Assembly (NCBI RefSeq): GCF_004364775.1
Contig: NZ_SOAL01000018.1
Location: forward strand, 59,551 to 123,550
Direction of reading: 5' to 3'
From: Comamonas sp. JUb58
Lineage (GTDB): Bacteria > Pseudomonadota > Gammaproteobacteria > Burkholderiales > Burkholderiaceae_C
DNA length: 64,000 nucleotides
Shown here: positions 29,050-37,713 of the stretch, piece after piece
Numbering within the stretch: the first letter of the stretch is position 1
Layout: the number at the start of each line of letters is the position of its first letter
The notes under the pieces: model-generated
The model's input: only the letters and a program-made list of their open reading frames with translations
Database searches by the model: none
What the model was told of the DNA's origin: nothing
Position numbers and translations under genes: made by a program

Positions 29050-29124
29050 GGCTGCATCACCGATAATCGCTGCTTTTGTCGGCGCAGGCACTCCACGCGG
29101 GGCCCGCCCATTCTCCGAATCCGC

Positions 29125-30372
29125 ATGTCTTCTCCCGCTCCCACTCACCTGTTTGATACCGTCATCATTGGCGCAGGCGCAGCCGGCCTGTTTTGTGCGG
29201 CGCAGGCCGGCCAGCGCGGGCTCAAGGTGCTGCTGATCGACCATGCGGCCAAGGTGGCGGAGAAGATCCGCATCTCGGGCGGTGGGCGCAGCAACTTCAC
29301 CAACCGCGATCTGGATGTGCGCCAGCCCCATAAGCATTTTGTCGGCCAGAACCCGCAGTTCTGCCGCTCGGCGCTGTCGCGCTTTGGGCCGGCCGATTTT
29401 GTGGCGCTGGTCGACAAGCACGGCATCGCCTACCACGAGAAGCACAAGGGCCAGCTGTTTGCCGACCACTCCGCCGAAGACATCATCGCGATGCTGATGG
29501 CCGAGTGCCGCGCAGGCCAGGTGACCCACTGGCAACCCTGCGCCGTCAGCGCTGTCAAGGCGCTGGATGCCGATGCGCAAGGCAACCGATTCCAGGTCAG
29601 CACCGCCCAGGGCACGGTACATTGCCGCCACCTGGTGGTCGCCACTGGCGGCCTGTCCATCCCCAAGATTGGCGCTACCGACCTGGGCTACCGCCTGGCC
29701 CAGCAGTTTGGGCTGGCGCTGGTGCCGCGTGTGCCAGGCCTGGTGCCGATGACCTTTGATGGCAGCGCCTGGGCGCCCTATGCACAGCTGGCGGGCCTGG
29801 CCTTGCCGGTGGTGATTGGCACCGGCAGCAAGAAAACCCGCATGACGTTCAACGAAGACCTGCTGTTCACGCACCGGGGCTTGTCGGGGCCGGCGATCCT
29901 GCAGATCTCCAGCTACTGGACGCCCGGCACGCCTATCGACATCAATCTGGTGCCCGAGGTGGATGTGGCCGAGCAGCTGCTGGCGGCCAAGCAGCGCTCG
30001 CGCAAGCTGATTGCCAATGAGCTGGCCAGCCTCGTGCCCTCGCGCCTGGCCGATGCCTGGGTGGCGCAGGATGCCGATTGGCAGCGCCCCATCGCCGAGG
30101 CCAGCGACAAGGCCTTGCTGCGCCTGGCCGAGCGCCTGACGCGCTGGGAGCTGACCCCCACTGGCACCGAAGGCTATAAAAAGGCCGAGGTTACCGTGGG
30201 CGGTGTGGACACCAAGGAGCTGTCGCAGCAGACGATGGAAGCCAAGCAGGTGCCGGGCCTCTACTGCATCGGCGAGGTGGTGGACATCACCGGCTGGCTG
30301 GGCGGCTACAACTTTCAATGGGCCTGGGCCAGTGCAGCGGCCTGCGCAGCGGGCATGGCAGAAAGCCAGTAG
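29125..30372 (+). CDS. FAD-dependent oxidoreductase, HI0933/YhiN family
   Basis: A 415-residue flavoprotein. The N-terminal Rossmann motif is VIIGAGAAGLFCAAQAG, followed by the family-specific KIRISGGGRSNFTNRD. A second dinucleotide signature (VVATGGLSIPKIGATDLGY) and a C-terminal FAD-binding EVVDITGWLGGYNFQWAW are present. The physiological substrate is unknown for YhiN/BaiN-type proteins. Length and ends match the family, and no partner gene is evident. Confidence 0.9.
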   Translation: MSSPAPTHLFDTVIIGAGAAGLFCAAQAGQRGLKVLLIDHAAKVAEKIRISGGGRSNFTNRDLDVRQPHKHFVGQNPQFCRSALSRFGPADFVALVDKHGIAYHEKHKGQLFADHSAEDIIAMLMAECRAGQVTHWQPCAVSAVKALDADAQGNRFQVSTAQGTVHCRHLVVATGGLSIPKIGATDLGYRLAQQFGLALVPRVPGLVPMTFDGSAWAPYAQLAGLALPVVIGTGSKKTRMTFNEDLLFTHRGLSGPAILQISSYWTPGTPIDINLVPEVDVAEQLLAAKQRSRKLIANELASLVPSRLADAWVAQDADWQRPIAEASDKALLRLAERLTRWELTPTGTEGYKKAEVTVGGVDTKELSQQTMEAKQVPGLYCIGEVVDITGWLGGYNFQWAWASAAACAAGMAESQ

Positions 30373-30453
30373 CAGCACGCCAGCAGCAGGGCGCGAACGG
30401 AGCATCAGAACAACAGTTCAGGCCCTGCATTCCGCTGCCAAGCGGCAGCCCTA

Positions 30454-30482
30454 TTGCCGTTTGATGAAAAACTGGTTATAAT
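30454..30482 (+). promoter_or_regulatory. Sigma-70-type promoter of rpsU
   Basis: -35 TTGCCG (30454-30459), 17-bp spacer, -10 TATAAT (30477-30482). The predicted start is about 120 bp before the rpsU ATG. Confidence 0.75.
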
Positions 30483-30502
30483 CCCACCTCTTTGCTGGCA
30501 AA

Positions 30503-30537
30503 GCCCTGTCTGCCAATACTAGTCAATATGACAGGGC
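30503..30537 (+). promoter_or_regulatory. Stem-loop in the rpsU leader
   Basis: GCCCTGTC (30503-30510) pairs perfectly with GACAGGGC (30530-30537) across a 19-nt loop. It lies just downstream of the predicted transcription start. It could be involved in leader stability or autoregulation by S21; this is inference. Confidence 0.5.
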
Positions 30538-30611
30538 AAAACCGCCATTCAAGGCTTTGGGGCGCGATCTTCCCCAAAACCCGCTGTTGGTACCAATGGA
30601 AACATTAGCTA

Positions 30612-30824
30612 ATGACGACTATCCGTGTAAAAGAAAACGAACCCTTTGACGTTGCGCTGCGCCGCTTCAAGCGCACCATCGAAAAGCTGGGCCTGCTGAC
30701 CGACCTGCGCGCTCGCGAGTTCTACGAAAAGCCAACCGCTGAGCGTAAGCGCAAGAAGGCTGCTGCCGTGAAGCGCCACTACAAGCGCGTTCGCAGCATG
30801 CAACTGCCCAAGAAGCTGTACTGA
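30612..30824 (+). CDS. rpsU: 30S ribosomal protein S21
   Basis: A 70-residue, strongly basic S21 ([20 protein letters not shown]..., ending [13 protein letters not shown]). It helps 30S subunits select initiation sites. The gene has its own promoter, a structured leader and a terminator. yqeY follows after 151 bp, as in the common rpsU-yqeY order, but the usual dnaG and rpoD do not follow. Confidence 0.97.
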
Positions 30825-30870
30825 TCGCAGCTCTCACAGGCCTGACGCAATTTGCCCAGGCTGTGACACC

Positions 30871-30904
30871 ACCCGCGCTCGGGACGCCAGGCGCGGGTTT
30901 TTTG
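30871..30904 (+). terminator. Terminator of rpsU
   Basis: Stem ACCCGCGC / GCGCGGGT with a 12-nt loop, then a long T-run. It separates rpsU from yqeY. Confidence 0.9.
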
Positions 30905-30975
30905 TTTTCTGGCCATCGCCAGATTTTTCAGGCAGACCGCTGCTTGCTCGGACGGCCTGCCAACAGGAGCATGTT

Positions 30976-31422
30976 ATGAGCTTGAAAGCACAAATCACCG
31001 AAGACATGAAGACAGCGATGCGCGCCAAGGACTCCGAACGTCTGGGCACCATCCGCTTGCTGCAAGCTGCGATGAAGCAGAAGGAAGTGGACGAGCGCGT
31101 CGAACTCGACGACGCGATGGTGATCGCCATCGTCGACAAGATGATCAAGCAGCGCAAGGACAGCATTGCCGCGTTTGAAACTGCGGGCCGCCAGGACCTG
31201 GCCGACAAGGAAAAGTCGGAGATCGAAGTCATCAAGGCCTACCTGCCACAGCGCATGTCCGCCGAAGAAGTGACCGCCGCCGTCCAGGCCATCGTGGCTG
31301 AACTGGGTGCCTCCGGCCCCGGCGACATGGGCAAAGTCATGGGCGCCGTCAAGACCCTGCTGGCCGGCAAGGCCGAGATGGGCCAAGTCTCTGCCGCCGT
31401 GAAGGCCGCACTGGCACCCTGA
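30976..31422 (+). CDS. yqeY: GatB/YqeY domain protein
   Basis: A 148-residue protein with the YqeY fold found at the C-terminus of the GatB amidotransferase subunit. Motifs include MKTAMRAKDSERLGTIRLLQAA, IEVIKAYLPQRMS and GDMGKVMGAV. A standalone role in tRNA-linked metabolism is presumed. The ribosome-binding site is AGGAG, nine bases before the ATG. Confidence 0.93.
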   Translation: MSLKAQITEDMKTAMRAKDSERLGTIRLLQAAMKQKEVDERVELDDAMVIAIVDKMIKQRKDSIAAFETAGRQDLADKEKSEIEVIKAYLPQRMSAEEVTAAVQAIVAELGASGPGDMGKVMGAVKTLLAGKAEMGQVSAAVKAALAP

Positions 31423-31469
31423 TCGCATCAATGCACGCCAAGGGGCGCTAGCGCTCCTTGAGCTGACCT

Positions 31470-31508
31470 AAAAAAACCACTGCAGCAGCAAGCTACAGTG
31501 GTTTTTTT
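31470..31508. terminator. Bidirectional terminator between yqeY and the large surface protein gene
   Basis: AAAAAACCACTG ... CAGTGGTTTTTTT flanking a short loop region; A- and T-runs on both sides serve the two convergent genes. Confidence 0.88.
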
Positions 31509-31538
31509 GTGGGCGCGCGGCGCTCAGGGGCGGCTGGG

Positions 31539-34500
31539 CTACCGCGTTCTACGCAAGCCCAGTGCCGCACATCCAGCCAGCAGCAAGGACAGCAGCAACT
31601 GCCCCGCCGGCGATACCGTGGGCACCGCGACTGGCTTAGGCGACGGTGTCGGATCTGGATCGGGCGCCGGCGGGTCCACATCAATACCGTTGCGATAGAC
31701 CTCGTCTTCATCCTCACTGCTGCAAGGCGCCTCCAGGCTGCACTGGGCGGCATTGGTCACCCGGGCCAGGTTGCGCACGCGCGCAGGTGCGGTGGCGGCG
31801 ATCTTGGCCAGCACGGTATAGCTAATGGATTCAGCACCCGACAGCGTCACCCCCGTGCAACCCGAAGGGCTGCACACCCCGGCGGCGCTGTTGGCACCCA
31901 CCTCGGTTGCGCTGATCTCCGTCACCACCATGCCGCTGGGCACATCGTCCCACTGCAATTGCACGGGCATGCCGCCTTGGTTGCGCAGCGTCACCACATA
32001 GCGGGTGCTACCGCCTTCCAGCACTTGGTCCACGCCATTGCTTTTGTGCAGGCTGATATGGGCAGCGGCCAGCACCTCGGTGCGCGCCTGGGCACAGCTT
32101 TCGGCAGGCAGGCAAGCAGCGCCGGGTACGGGCGGCTCGCTGCCACCCAGCGGGTCAATCGCCGCATGGTTGCTGATGCTGCCTGCTACCGCTGGCGCCA
32201 TCGTATGCAAGGTATAGGCCGCGCTGGCACCTTGCTCCAGCGCGGTATCCAGCACCAGCTCGCACCGCAAAGGCTCACCCTCGCAGACCACCGACGCTAC
32301 GCCAGCGCCAGGCGTTGCGCCCGTCAGGCGCATGCCCTCGGGCAAGGCCTCGGCCACCGTCAGCGACTGCCCGGCCGCCACGGCGGTCTGGCCGCTGTTG
32401 CCAATGTGGAACTGGTAGTCCAGCGCCTGGCCCACCTCGACCGTTGCAGCCGCCGTCTTGCGCAGGGTCAGCTGCACGGGCGTGCGCAGCGGGTCGGTAT
32501 CGGTCGCGCTGCAGTCTGCTGCGGCAGCGCAGTGGGCGCCCGTCAAGCTGGCCGTGTTGCTGACCGTGGCGTCGGCACGGCCGTCCACCAAGGCCGTGAC
32601 CCGCGCTTGCACCTGGTAGCTGACGCTGGCGTTGGCGGCAACGGTGATGCCGCTGCAGCCCATGGGCGCCTGCAGGCTGCAACTGCCGGCATCGCTGGGG
32701 GCGGTAGCTGCCACTGGCGTGATGGCCTCGATCTCCATGCCCTCGGGGCTGTCCAGCCAGGCCAGGCCGCTGGCGGGCATGCCGCCGCTGTTGCTGATGG
32801 TGACGGTATAGCTGCTGCGTGCACCTTCAGTCAGTGCATCCACGCCATTGCTTTTGCGGATGCTGAGGGCAGCGGGCAGCACGATGGCATCGCGGTCTTC
32901 GGCGCTGCAGCTGTTGCCGCCGCTGCAAGCAGCACCAGTCAGCGCTACGGCATTGCGGGCGTTGTCGGCGCCGACCTCACCGGTGACAGTCGCCTGCACC
33001 GCATACACAATCGATTCACCCGCCGCCACGGCGATATCCGAGCAACCTGCGACGGTGCACAGGCCCGCATCGCTGTTGGCACCCACGGTAGAGGCACTGA
33101 TGCGGTCAATGCGCAGGCCCACGGGGCTCTCCGCCCAACGCAGGCCCGCAGCGGCGCTGCCACCGGTATTGCGCAACACCACCTGGTAGACCGTGCTGCC
33201 GCCCTGGGCCAGCACATCCACGCCATTGCTCTTGCTGATGTGCATATTGGCAGCAGATACCACCAGGTCGGTGTCGGTACTGGCGCAGCCGGCCAGCAAC
33301 TCGCTGCTGCAGGTGCCGCCTTGCACCACGGCCTTGTTGCTGACCGATGCGCCTGCGGCGGTGCCCGCATTGAGCTTGGCGCTCACGATGTAGACGATGG
33401 ATTGACCGGCCGCCAGCGTGATGCCTGTGCAGCCCTTGCTGCTACAGGTCCCCGCCACACTGCCAGCACCCACGCTGCTGGCAACAATGCCGCTGACCGT
33501 CAGGCCGCTGGGTGTGTCCGTCCAACTGAGATTCTCGAACGCGGTCGCCGCGCTGTTGCTCAAGCTCACCTTGTAGCTGGTCTCGGCACCCACGGTCAGA
33601 CGGTCCAGCCCATTGGTCTTGACGATGCTGACCGAGTCGGCCGCGACGATCAAATCCGTATCCGTGCTGCTGCAGCTGGCAGGGCTGCCGTTGCTGCAAT
33701 TGGCGCCATCTACCACGGCCGTGTTCGATGCCATGCTGCCCGCCTCGCCGATCACCTCGGCCTCGACCTGGTAGGCCACCGATGCACCCGGTGCCAGGCG
33801 CAGACCCGTGCAGCCGCTGCCATCGCAGACGCCGGCATCGCTGCCCGCGCCCACGGCACCCGCTTCAATGCCCCGCACGCGCAGGCCTTGCGGCTGGTCC
33901 AGCCAGGAGACATCGCTGGCCAAGGAGCCACCGGTATTGGTCACCGTGACGGTGTAGACCGTGCGGCCACCCTGGATGATCGCGGCCACCCCATTGCTCT
34001 TTTGCACGCTCAAGGCGGCGGGGGTGCTGACGGCTTCCTGGTTGTAGGCGACAAAGGCGATGTCGGAGTCGCCACTCAAGGCTTGTACAAAGCCTGCGAC
34101 CCGCCCCATGTTCTCCGGCGTGATGCCAAAGTCTCTGAAGTGGTAGGCGATCATGCGCAAGTCCCGGCTGCCATCACCGACGGAGGACTTGGTGTGGTTG
34201 GGGTTCCAGAACTGCCAGTTCTGCCGGGCGACGACCGGCACAGCGCTCAGCGCGATGCTGAGGCTTTTGCCCACCACGGCGCCCGTGTCGTCGATGAAGT
34301 AAAAGGAGTCGGTCTTGCTCGATGGCTGGCCCACCTGGGTGACCAGCACATCGGGCACATCATCGGTCGTGGATTCGGGGTTGCCCACGCTCGCGCTGAA
34401 GCGCAGCGAGCTCGCCGGGATATTGAACAAGGCCGTGCTGAGATCCAGGCCATGCACGCCATCAGACAGGTAGTCGGCCCGCTTCATGGACGAATCGTAG

Positions 34501-34853
34501 CTGGCGCTTTGGGCAATGGCATTGAGCCCGCCGGCCGCTGGCAGCGAATTGGCATTGGGTGTGAAGGCCTGGAACACCGCCGGCTGGAAAGCGCCGCTCA
34601 GCACCGCATCATTGACCCCGGTCGAGTAGCGCACGCCCCCTGCCGTGAACGCCAGCAAATCGTTATGGCCATTGGCGGCCGCCACGCTGGCTGCATTGCT
34701 GGTGTTGGCGGTCCAGCTGTTGCTGTTGAAGCTGCCCCATACCGCAGTCACATTGTCTGCCGCATGGACCGATGCCCAGCCCGCCAGACAACACAGCCCC
34801 ACCAAGCCACGCACCCACTTGGCATCGGCTGCCACCCCATTCACTGAACCCAT
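31539..34853 (-). CDS. Large secreted DUF11-repeat protein with IPTL-CTERM anchor
   Basis: A surface or exported protein of 1104 residues from ATG 34853; the frame stays open to 34973 (1144 residues). ATG 34853 places a signal peptide (KWVRGLVGLCCLAGWASVHA) properly and has AAGGTG just upstream. An N-terminal domain (about 30-340) with AVWGSFNSNSW and NWQFWNP is followed by six DUF11 repeats of about 110-120 residues. Most begin with a variant of KSNGVD and contain (T/V)xTNTGG and GCTGI(T/A)(L/V)AAG. The tail is VPTVSPAGQLLLSLLLAGCAALGLRRTR: a VPT motif, hydrophobic helix and Arg cluster. Paired cysteines recur in each repeat, suggesting disulfides. Confidence 0.83.
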   Translation of the reverse strand: MGSVNGVAADAKWVRGLVGLCCLAGWASVHAADNVTAVWGSFNSNSWTANTSNAASVAAANGHNDLLAFTAGGVRYSTGVNDAVLSGAFQPAVFQAFTPNANSLPAAGGLNAIAQSASYDSSMKRADYLSDGVHGLDLSTALFNIPASSLRFSASVGNPESTTDDVPDVLVTQVGQPSSKTDSFYFIDDTGAVVGKSLSIALSAVPVVARQNWQFWNPNHTKSSVGDGSRDLRMIAYHFRDFGITPENMGRVAGFVQALSGDSDIAFVAYNQEAVSTPAALSVQKSNGVAAIIQGGRTVYTVTVTNTGGSLASDVSWLDQPQGLRVRGIEAGAVGAGSDAGVCDGSGCTGLRLAPGASVAYQVEAEVIGEAGSMASNTAVVDGANCSNGSPASCSSTDTDLIVAADSVSIVKTNGLDRLTVGAETSYKVSLSNSAATAFENLSWTDTPSGLTVSGIVASSVGAGSVAGTCSSKGCTGITLAAGQSIVYIVSAKLNAGTAAGASVSNKAVVQGGTCSSELLAGCASTDTDLVVSAANMHISKSNGVDVLAQGGSTVYQVVLRNTGGSAAAGLRWAESPVGLRIDRISASTVGANSDAGLCTVAGCSDIAVAAGESIVYAVQATVTGEVGADNARNAVALTGAACSGGNSCSAEDRDAIVLPAALSIRKSNGVDALTEGARSSYTVTISNSGGMPASGLAWLDSPEGMEIEAITPVAATAPSDAGSCSLQAPMGCSGITVAANASVSYQVQARVTALVDGRADATVSNTASLTGAHCAAAADCSATDTDPLRTPVQLTLRKTAAATVEVGQALDYQFHIGNSGQTAVAAGQSLTVAEALPEGMRLTGATPGAGVASVVCEGEPLRCELVLDTALEQGASAAYTLHTMAPAVAGSISNHAAIDPLGGSEPPVPGAACLPAESCAQARTEVLAAAHISLHKSNGVDQVLEGGSTRYVVTLRNQGGMPVQLQWDDVPSGMVVTEISATEVGANSAAGVCSPSGCTGVTLSGAESISYTVLAKIAATAPARVRNLARVTNAAQCSLEAPCSSEDEDEVYRNGIDVDPPAPDPDPTPSPKPVAVPTVSPAGQLLLSLLLAGCAALGLRRTR

Positions 34854-35372
34854 CGCACCTTGACCGTTCTTGTTGAAAACACCGGCACCGACATGCCAAG
34901 GCCCCGATGCCTGTGCAGCATCAGGGCCTGTGTTCATCAGTTGAAATTTAGAAAAATATATTAACTTAATCAATTATCAAAACCAAGCCTTCGATTCCAT
35001 GTATTCACGTTGGTTAACAAAGAGTGAAATGGGACGAAGGCCAAACCTTGACACAAATCAAGAAATTTCAATTCGTTAGATTTGTATCCTAACATTACAG
35101 AAAATTCAGACCCAGGCAGCGGTATATCGCGCCTACCAGGTCGACCTTGGGCCCATGGCTTGCGCACACGTCGCTATCACTGCCATCTGCTTTTGAGGCC
35201 ACTTTCTGCACTGGAGGGACAGCCTGTGCCGCTTGCGACCTGGCGGATGTGGTACACACGGCGTAGTCCTGTTTTACCTACCCGGCTGGCAGCCGCAGCG
35301 CCACCTGCTGCGAGACCTACCGAGCCCTGCGCTCGCCCCGCTGCCCGCCGACGCTTTCTGCCTTTCCGAGCC
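34854..35372. other. Intergenic region between the divergent surface protein and CoA-transferase genes
   Basis: About 520 bp. The 34960-35100 part is AT-rich and contains TTGACACAAATCAA (35048-35061), a possible FNR/ANR-type operator differing from TTGAT-N4-ATCAA at one base. Frames running through 35082-35372 have no sign of coding. Promoters for both divergent genes should lie here. Confidence 0.45.
35048..35061. promoter_or_regulatory. Possible FNR/ANR-type binding site
   Basis: TTGAC-ACAA-ATCAA matches the TTGAT-N4-ATCAA palindrome at nine of ten fixed positions. It lies in the AT-rich divergent intergenic region, 195 bp upstream of the preferred surface protein start. This is a single-site pattern match with no other support. 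Confidence 0.3.
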
Positions 35373-36620
35373 ATGCACCACACCGACGACTCCGCGCCGC
35401 CCACAACCCCTCCCACCACCTCCGCCACCCCTTCGAACCTGCCGCTGGCCGGCCTGCGCGTGGTCGAGTTCAGCCACATGGTGATGGGTCCAACCTGCGG
35501 CCTGGTGCTTGCCGATCTGGGGGCCGAGGTCATCAAGGTGGAACCGGTTGAGGGCGACCGCACGCGCCACCTGCTGGGCGCTGGCGCTGGCTTTTTTCCG
35601 ATGTTCAACCGCAACAAGAAAAGCGTGGCCATCGACCTGCGCCAGGCCTCGGGGCTGGAGGCGGCGATCCGGTTGGCCAGCACGGCCGACATCGTGGTGC
35701 AGAACTTCAAGCCGGGCGTGATGCGCAAGTACGGGCTCGACTACCGCGCGCTGTCGCAGCTCAACCCGCGCCTGATCTATGTGAACCACACCGGCTTTCT
35801 GCCCGGGCCCTACGAGCACCGCACCGCGCTGGATGAGGTGGTGCAGATGATGGGTGGCCTGGCCTATATGACCGGGCGCCCCGGCGATCCGCTGCGCGCA
35901 GGCACCAGCGTCAACGACATCATGGGTGGCATGTTCGGTGCCATTGGTGCGATGGCAGCGCTGATGCAGCGCGCACAGACAGGCAAGGGCCAAGAGATTG
36001 ATTCGGCGCTGTTCGAGAACAATGTGTTCCTGGTCGGCCAGCACATGATGCAGTTCGCGGTGACGGGCGAGGCGGCCGAGCCCATGCCCAACCGCATCTC
36101 GGCCTGGTCGGTGTATGACGTGTTCACCGTGCAGGATGGCGCCCAGATCTTTCTGGCCGCTGTGAGCGATGCGCAATGGGCCACCATGTGCAGCGCCTTT
36201 GGCTGGGGCGATCTGCTGGCCAACCCGGGCTACAGTAGCAACAACGACCGCGTGCGCCTGCGCCCCCAGCTGCTGCCCGAGCTGCGCCAGCGCTTTGCGA
36301 CGATGAGCGCCGCGCACATTGGCCAGATCTTCGAAGCCAATGGCCTGCCCTATGCCCCCATCAGCAAGCCCGAAGAGCTGCTGGATGACCCGCACCTGCT
36401 GGCCAGCGGTGGCCTGGCCCCCGTGCGCCTGAGCGATGGCGAGCGTGCGGGGCAGACAGCCCCCACCACCTTGCTACCGCTGCGCATGGCCGGTGAGCGC
36501 CTGGGCGTGCGCATGGACCCACCCCAGCTGGGCCAGCACACGCAGGAGCTGCTGCGCAGCCTGGGCTATGGCGATGACAGCATTGCCGCCTTGCGGGACA
36601 GCCAGGCGATTGCAGGCTAA
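35373..36620 (+). CDS. CaiB/BaiF-type CoA transferase (family III)
   Basis: A 415-residue family III CoA transferase that moves CoA between carboxylic acids. Motifs are LPLAGLRVVEFSHMVMGP, LADLGAEVIKVEP, NRNKKSVAIDLRQ, and LDEVVQMMGGLAYMTG, whose Asp corresponds to the catalytic carboxylate region. The N-terminus (about 1-25) is a Thr/Pro-rich extension. ATG 35373 gives the family-length protein; the frame open from 35082 adds Arg/Pro-rich non-coding sequence. No neighbouring gene fixes the acyl substrate. Confidence 0.9.
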   Translation: MHHTDDSAPPTTPPTTSATPSNLPLAGLRVVEFSHMVMGPTCGLVLADLGAEVIKVEPVEGDRTRHLLGAGAGFFPMFNRNKKSVAIDLRQASGLEAAIRLASTADIVVQNFKPGVMRKYGLDYRALSQLNPRLIYVNHTGFLPGPYEHRTALDEVVQMMGGLAYMTGRPGDPLRAGTSVNDIMGGMFGAIGAMAALMQRAQTGKGQEIDSALFENNVFLVGQHMMQFAVTGEAAEPMPNRISAWSVYDVFTVQDGAQIFLAAVSDAQWATMCSAFGWGDLLANPGYSSNNDRVRLRPQLLPELRQRFATMSAAHIGQIFEANGLPYAPISKPEELLDDPHLLASGGLAPVRLSDGERAGQTAPTTLLPLRMAGERLGVRMDPPQLGQHTQELLRSLGYGDDSIAALRDSQAIAG

Positions 36621-36863
36621 ACGCGCAAATGTGAATATCGATGAACCAGGCCGATTGCGGCAGCCTGTCCTACAAGACCACCGCCTGCCGCCACCTACGC
36701 TGTGGCTCTTTGTCGCGGCACTTGCGGATAAGCTTGGCCATCCGATGAGGCTGGCTGGCGCTGCTGAAACTTGCAGCCCGCTTGGCACTCCAAGCCCGGT
36801 GACCTGGGCACCCGCCCTTTTGGCGGGAGGCCCTCCGCGACTGTTTTGAAGAAGGAGAATCTG

Positions 36864-37598
36864 ATGAAAAAAATGCGCATGCTGGCAACCGCCGCCCTGA
36901 TCGCTGCCACCCCTTTTGTAGCTTCCACCGCCATGGCCCAAAACCCTGTTCCCGCCGCTGCCAACATCGACAAACGCCCCAGCCTGAACCTAGATGCCGA
37001 AGCGACCACCCGCGTGCCGGAAGACACGGCCTGGGCCCAGTTCAGCGTCGAGAAGGAATCCAAGGACCAGGCCCAGGCCCAGCAGCTGGGCAAGACGGCA
37101 TTGGCCGATGTGCTGGCTACCGCCAAGAAGTCCTCGACCTTGCAGGTCACGACCGAGAACCTGTTCACCAGCCCCGTCTACAACAAGGATGGCAAGGTGA
37201 CCAGCTGGCGCACCCAGTTCAATGTGCAGCTGGAGTCGACCGACACCGCCGCACTGGGCCAGACGATGGCCGCGCTGATGGACAAGGCACGCCTGACCGG
37301 CTCGGGCTTCCGCCTGTCCGATGCGGCGCGCAACAAGGCGCAGGATCAGCTGATCGCCGAAGCGGTCAAGAACTTCAACGCCAAGGCCAAGGTCACCGCC
37401 AATGCCATGGGTTATGCCCAGTACGAGTACGACACCATCCACCTGAACCAGAGCGGCACCAGCCAGCCCATGCCGCGCATGAACCGCGGTGTGGCCATGA
37501 TGAGCAAGATGGAAGACAGCAGCGCCCCCGTGGGCCTGGAGCCGGGCTACACCACGGTGTCGGTCAGCATGTCGGGCGCCGTGCGTTTGATCAAGTAA
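36864..37598 (+). CDS. Periplasmic SIMPL-domain (DUF541) protein
   Basis: A 244-residue exported protein with a signal peptide (MKKMRMLATAALIAATPFVASTAMA, cut before QNPV) and a SIMPL/DUF541 domain: SLNLDAEATTRVPEDTAWAQF, QLGKTALADVL, and a C-terminal YTTVSVSMSGAVRL strand. Family members (e.g. YggE) are linked to oxidative-stress tolerance. A clear ribosome-binding site (AAGGAG, nine bases upstream) fixes ATG 36864 over the longer open frame. A terminator follows. Confidence 0.9.
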   Translation: MKKMRMLATAALIAATPFVASTAMAQNPVPAAANIDKRPSLNLDAEATTRVPEDTAWAQFSVEKESKDQAQAQQLGKTALADVLATAKKSSTLQVTTENLFTSPVYNKDGKVTSWRTQFNVQLESTDTAALGQTMAALMDKARLTGSGFRLSDAARNKAQDQLIAEAVKNFNAKAKVTANAMGYAQYEYDTIHLNQSGTSQPMPRMNRGVAMMSKMEDSSAPVGLEPGYTTVSVSMSGAVRLIK

Positions 37599-37651
37599 GC
37601 CGCGCTTATTGAAGGCTGGTGGCCCAGCGAACCAGCGCTGAGCCACCCCAG

Positions 37652-37686
37652 AGCCAGGGAATGCCTTGCATCCCCTGGCTTTTTTA
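37652..37686 (+). terminator. Terminator of the SIMPL gene
   Basis: Stem AGCCAGGG / CCCCTGGCT with a short loop, then a T-run. Confidence 0.85.
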
Positions 37687-37713
37687 CGCCCATGCTCTGG
37701 GCTGTCGCCCGGC

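Noticed and set aside
31509..34847. 1112-codon rightward frame antisense to the giant surface protein
   Set aside because: A shadow: its translation repeats because the true gene repeats. The leftward protein has a signal peptide, DUF11 repeats and a sorting tail.
35082..35372. N-terminal extension of the CoA transferase frame
   Set aside because: Arg/Pro/Cys-rich, not like the family; ATG 35373 gives the correct length.
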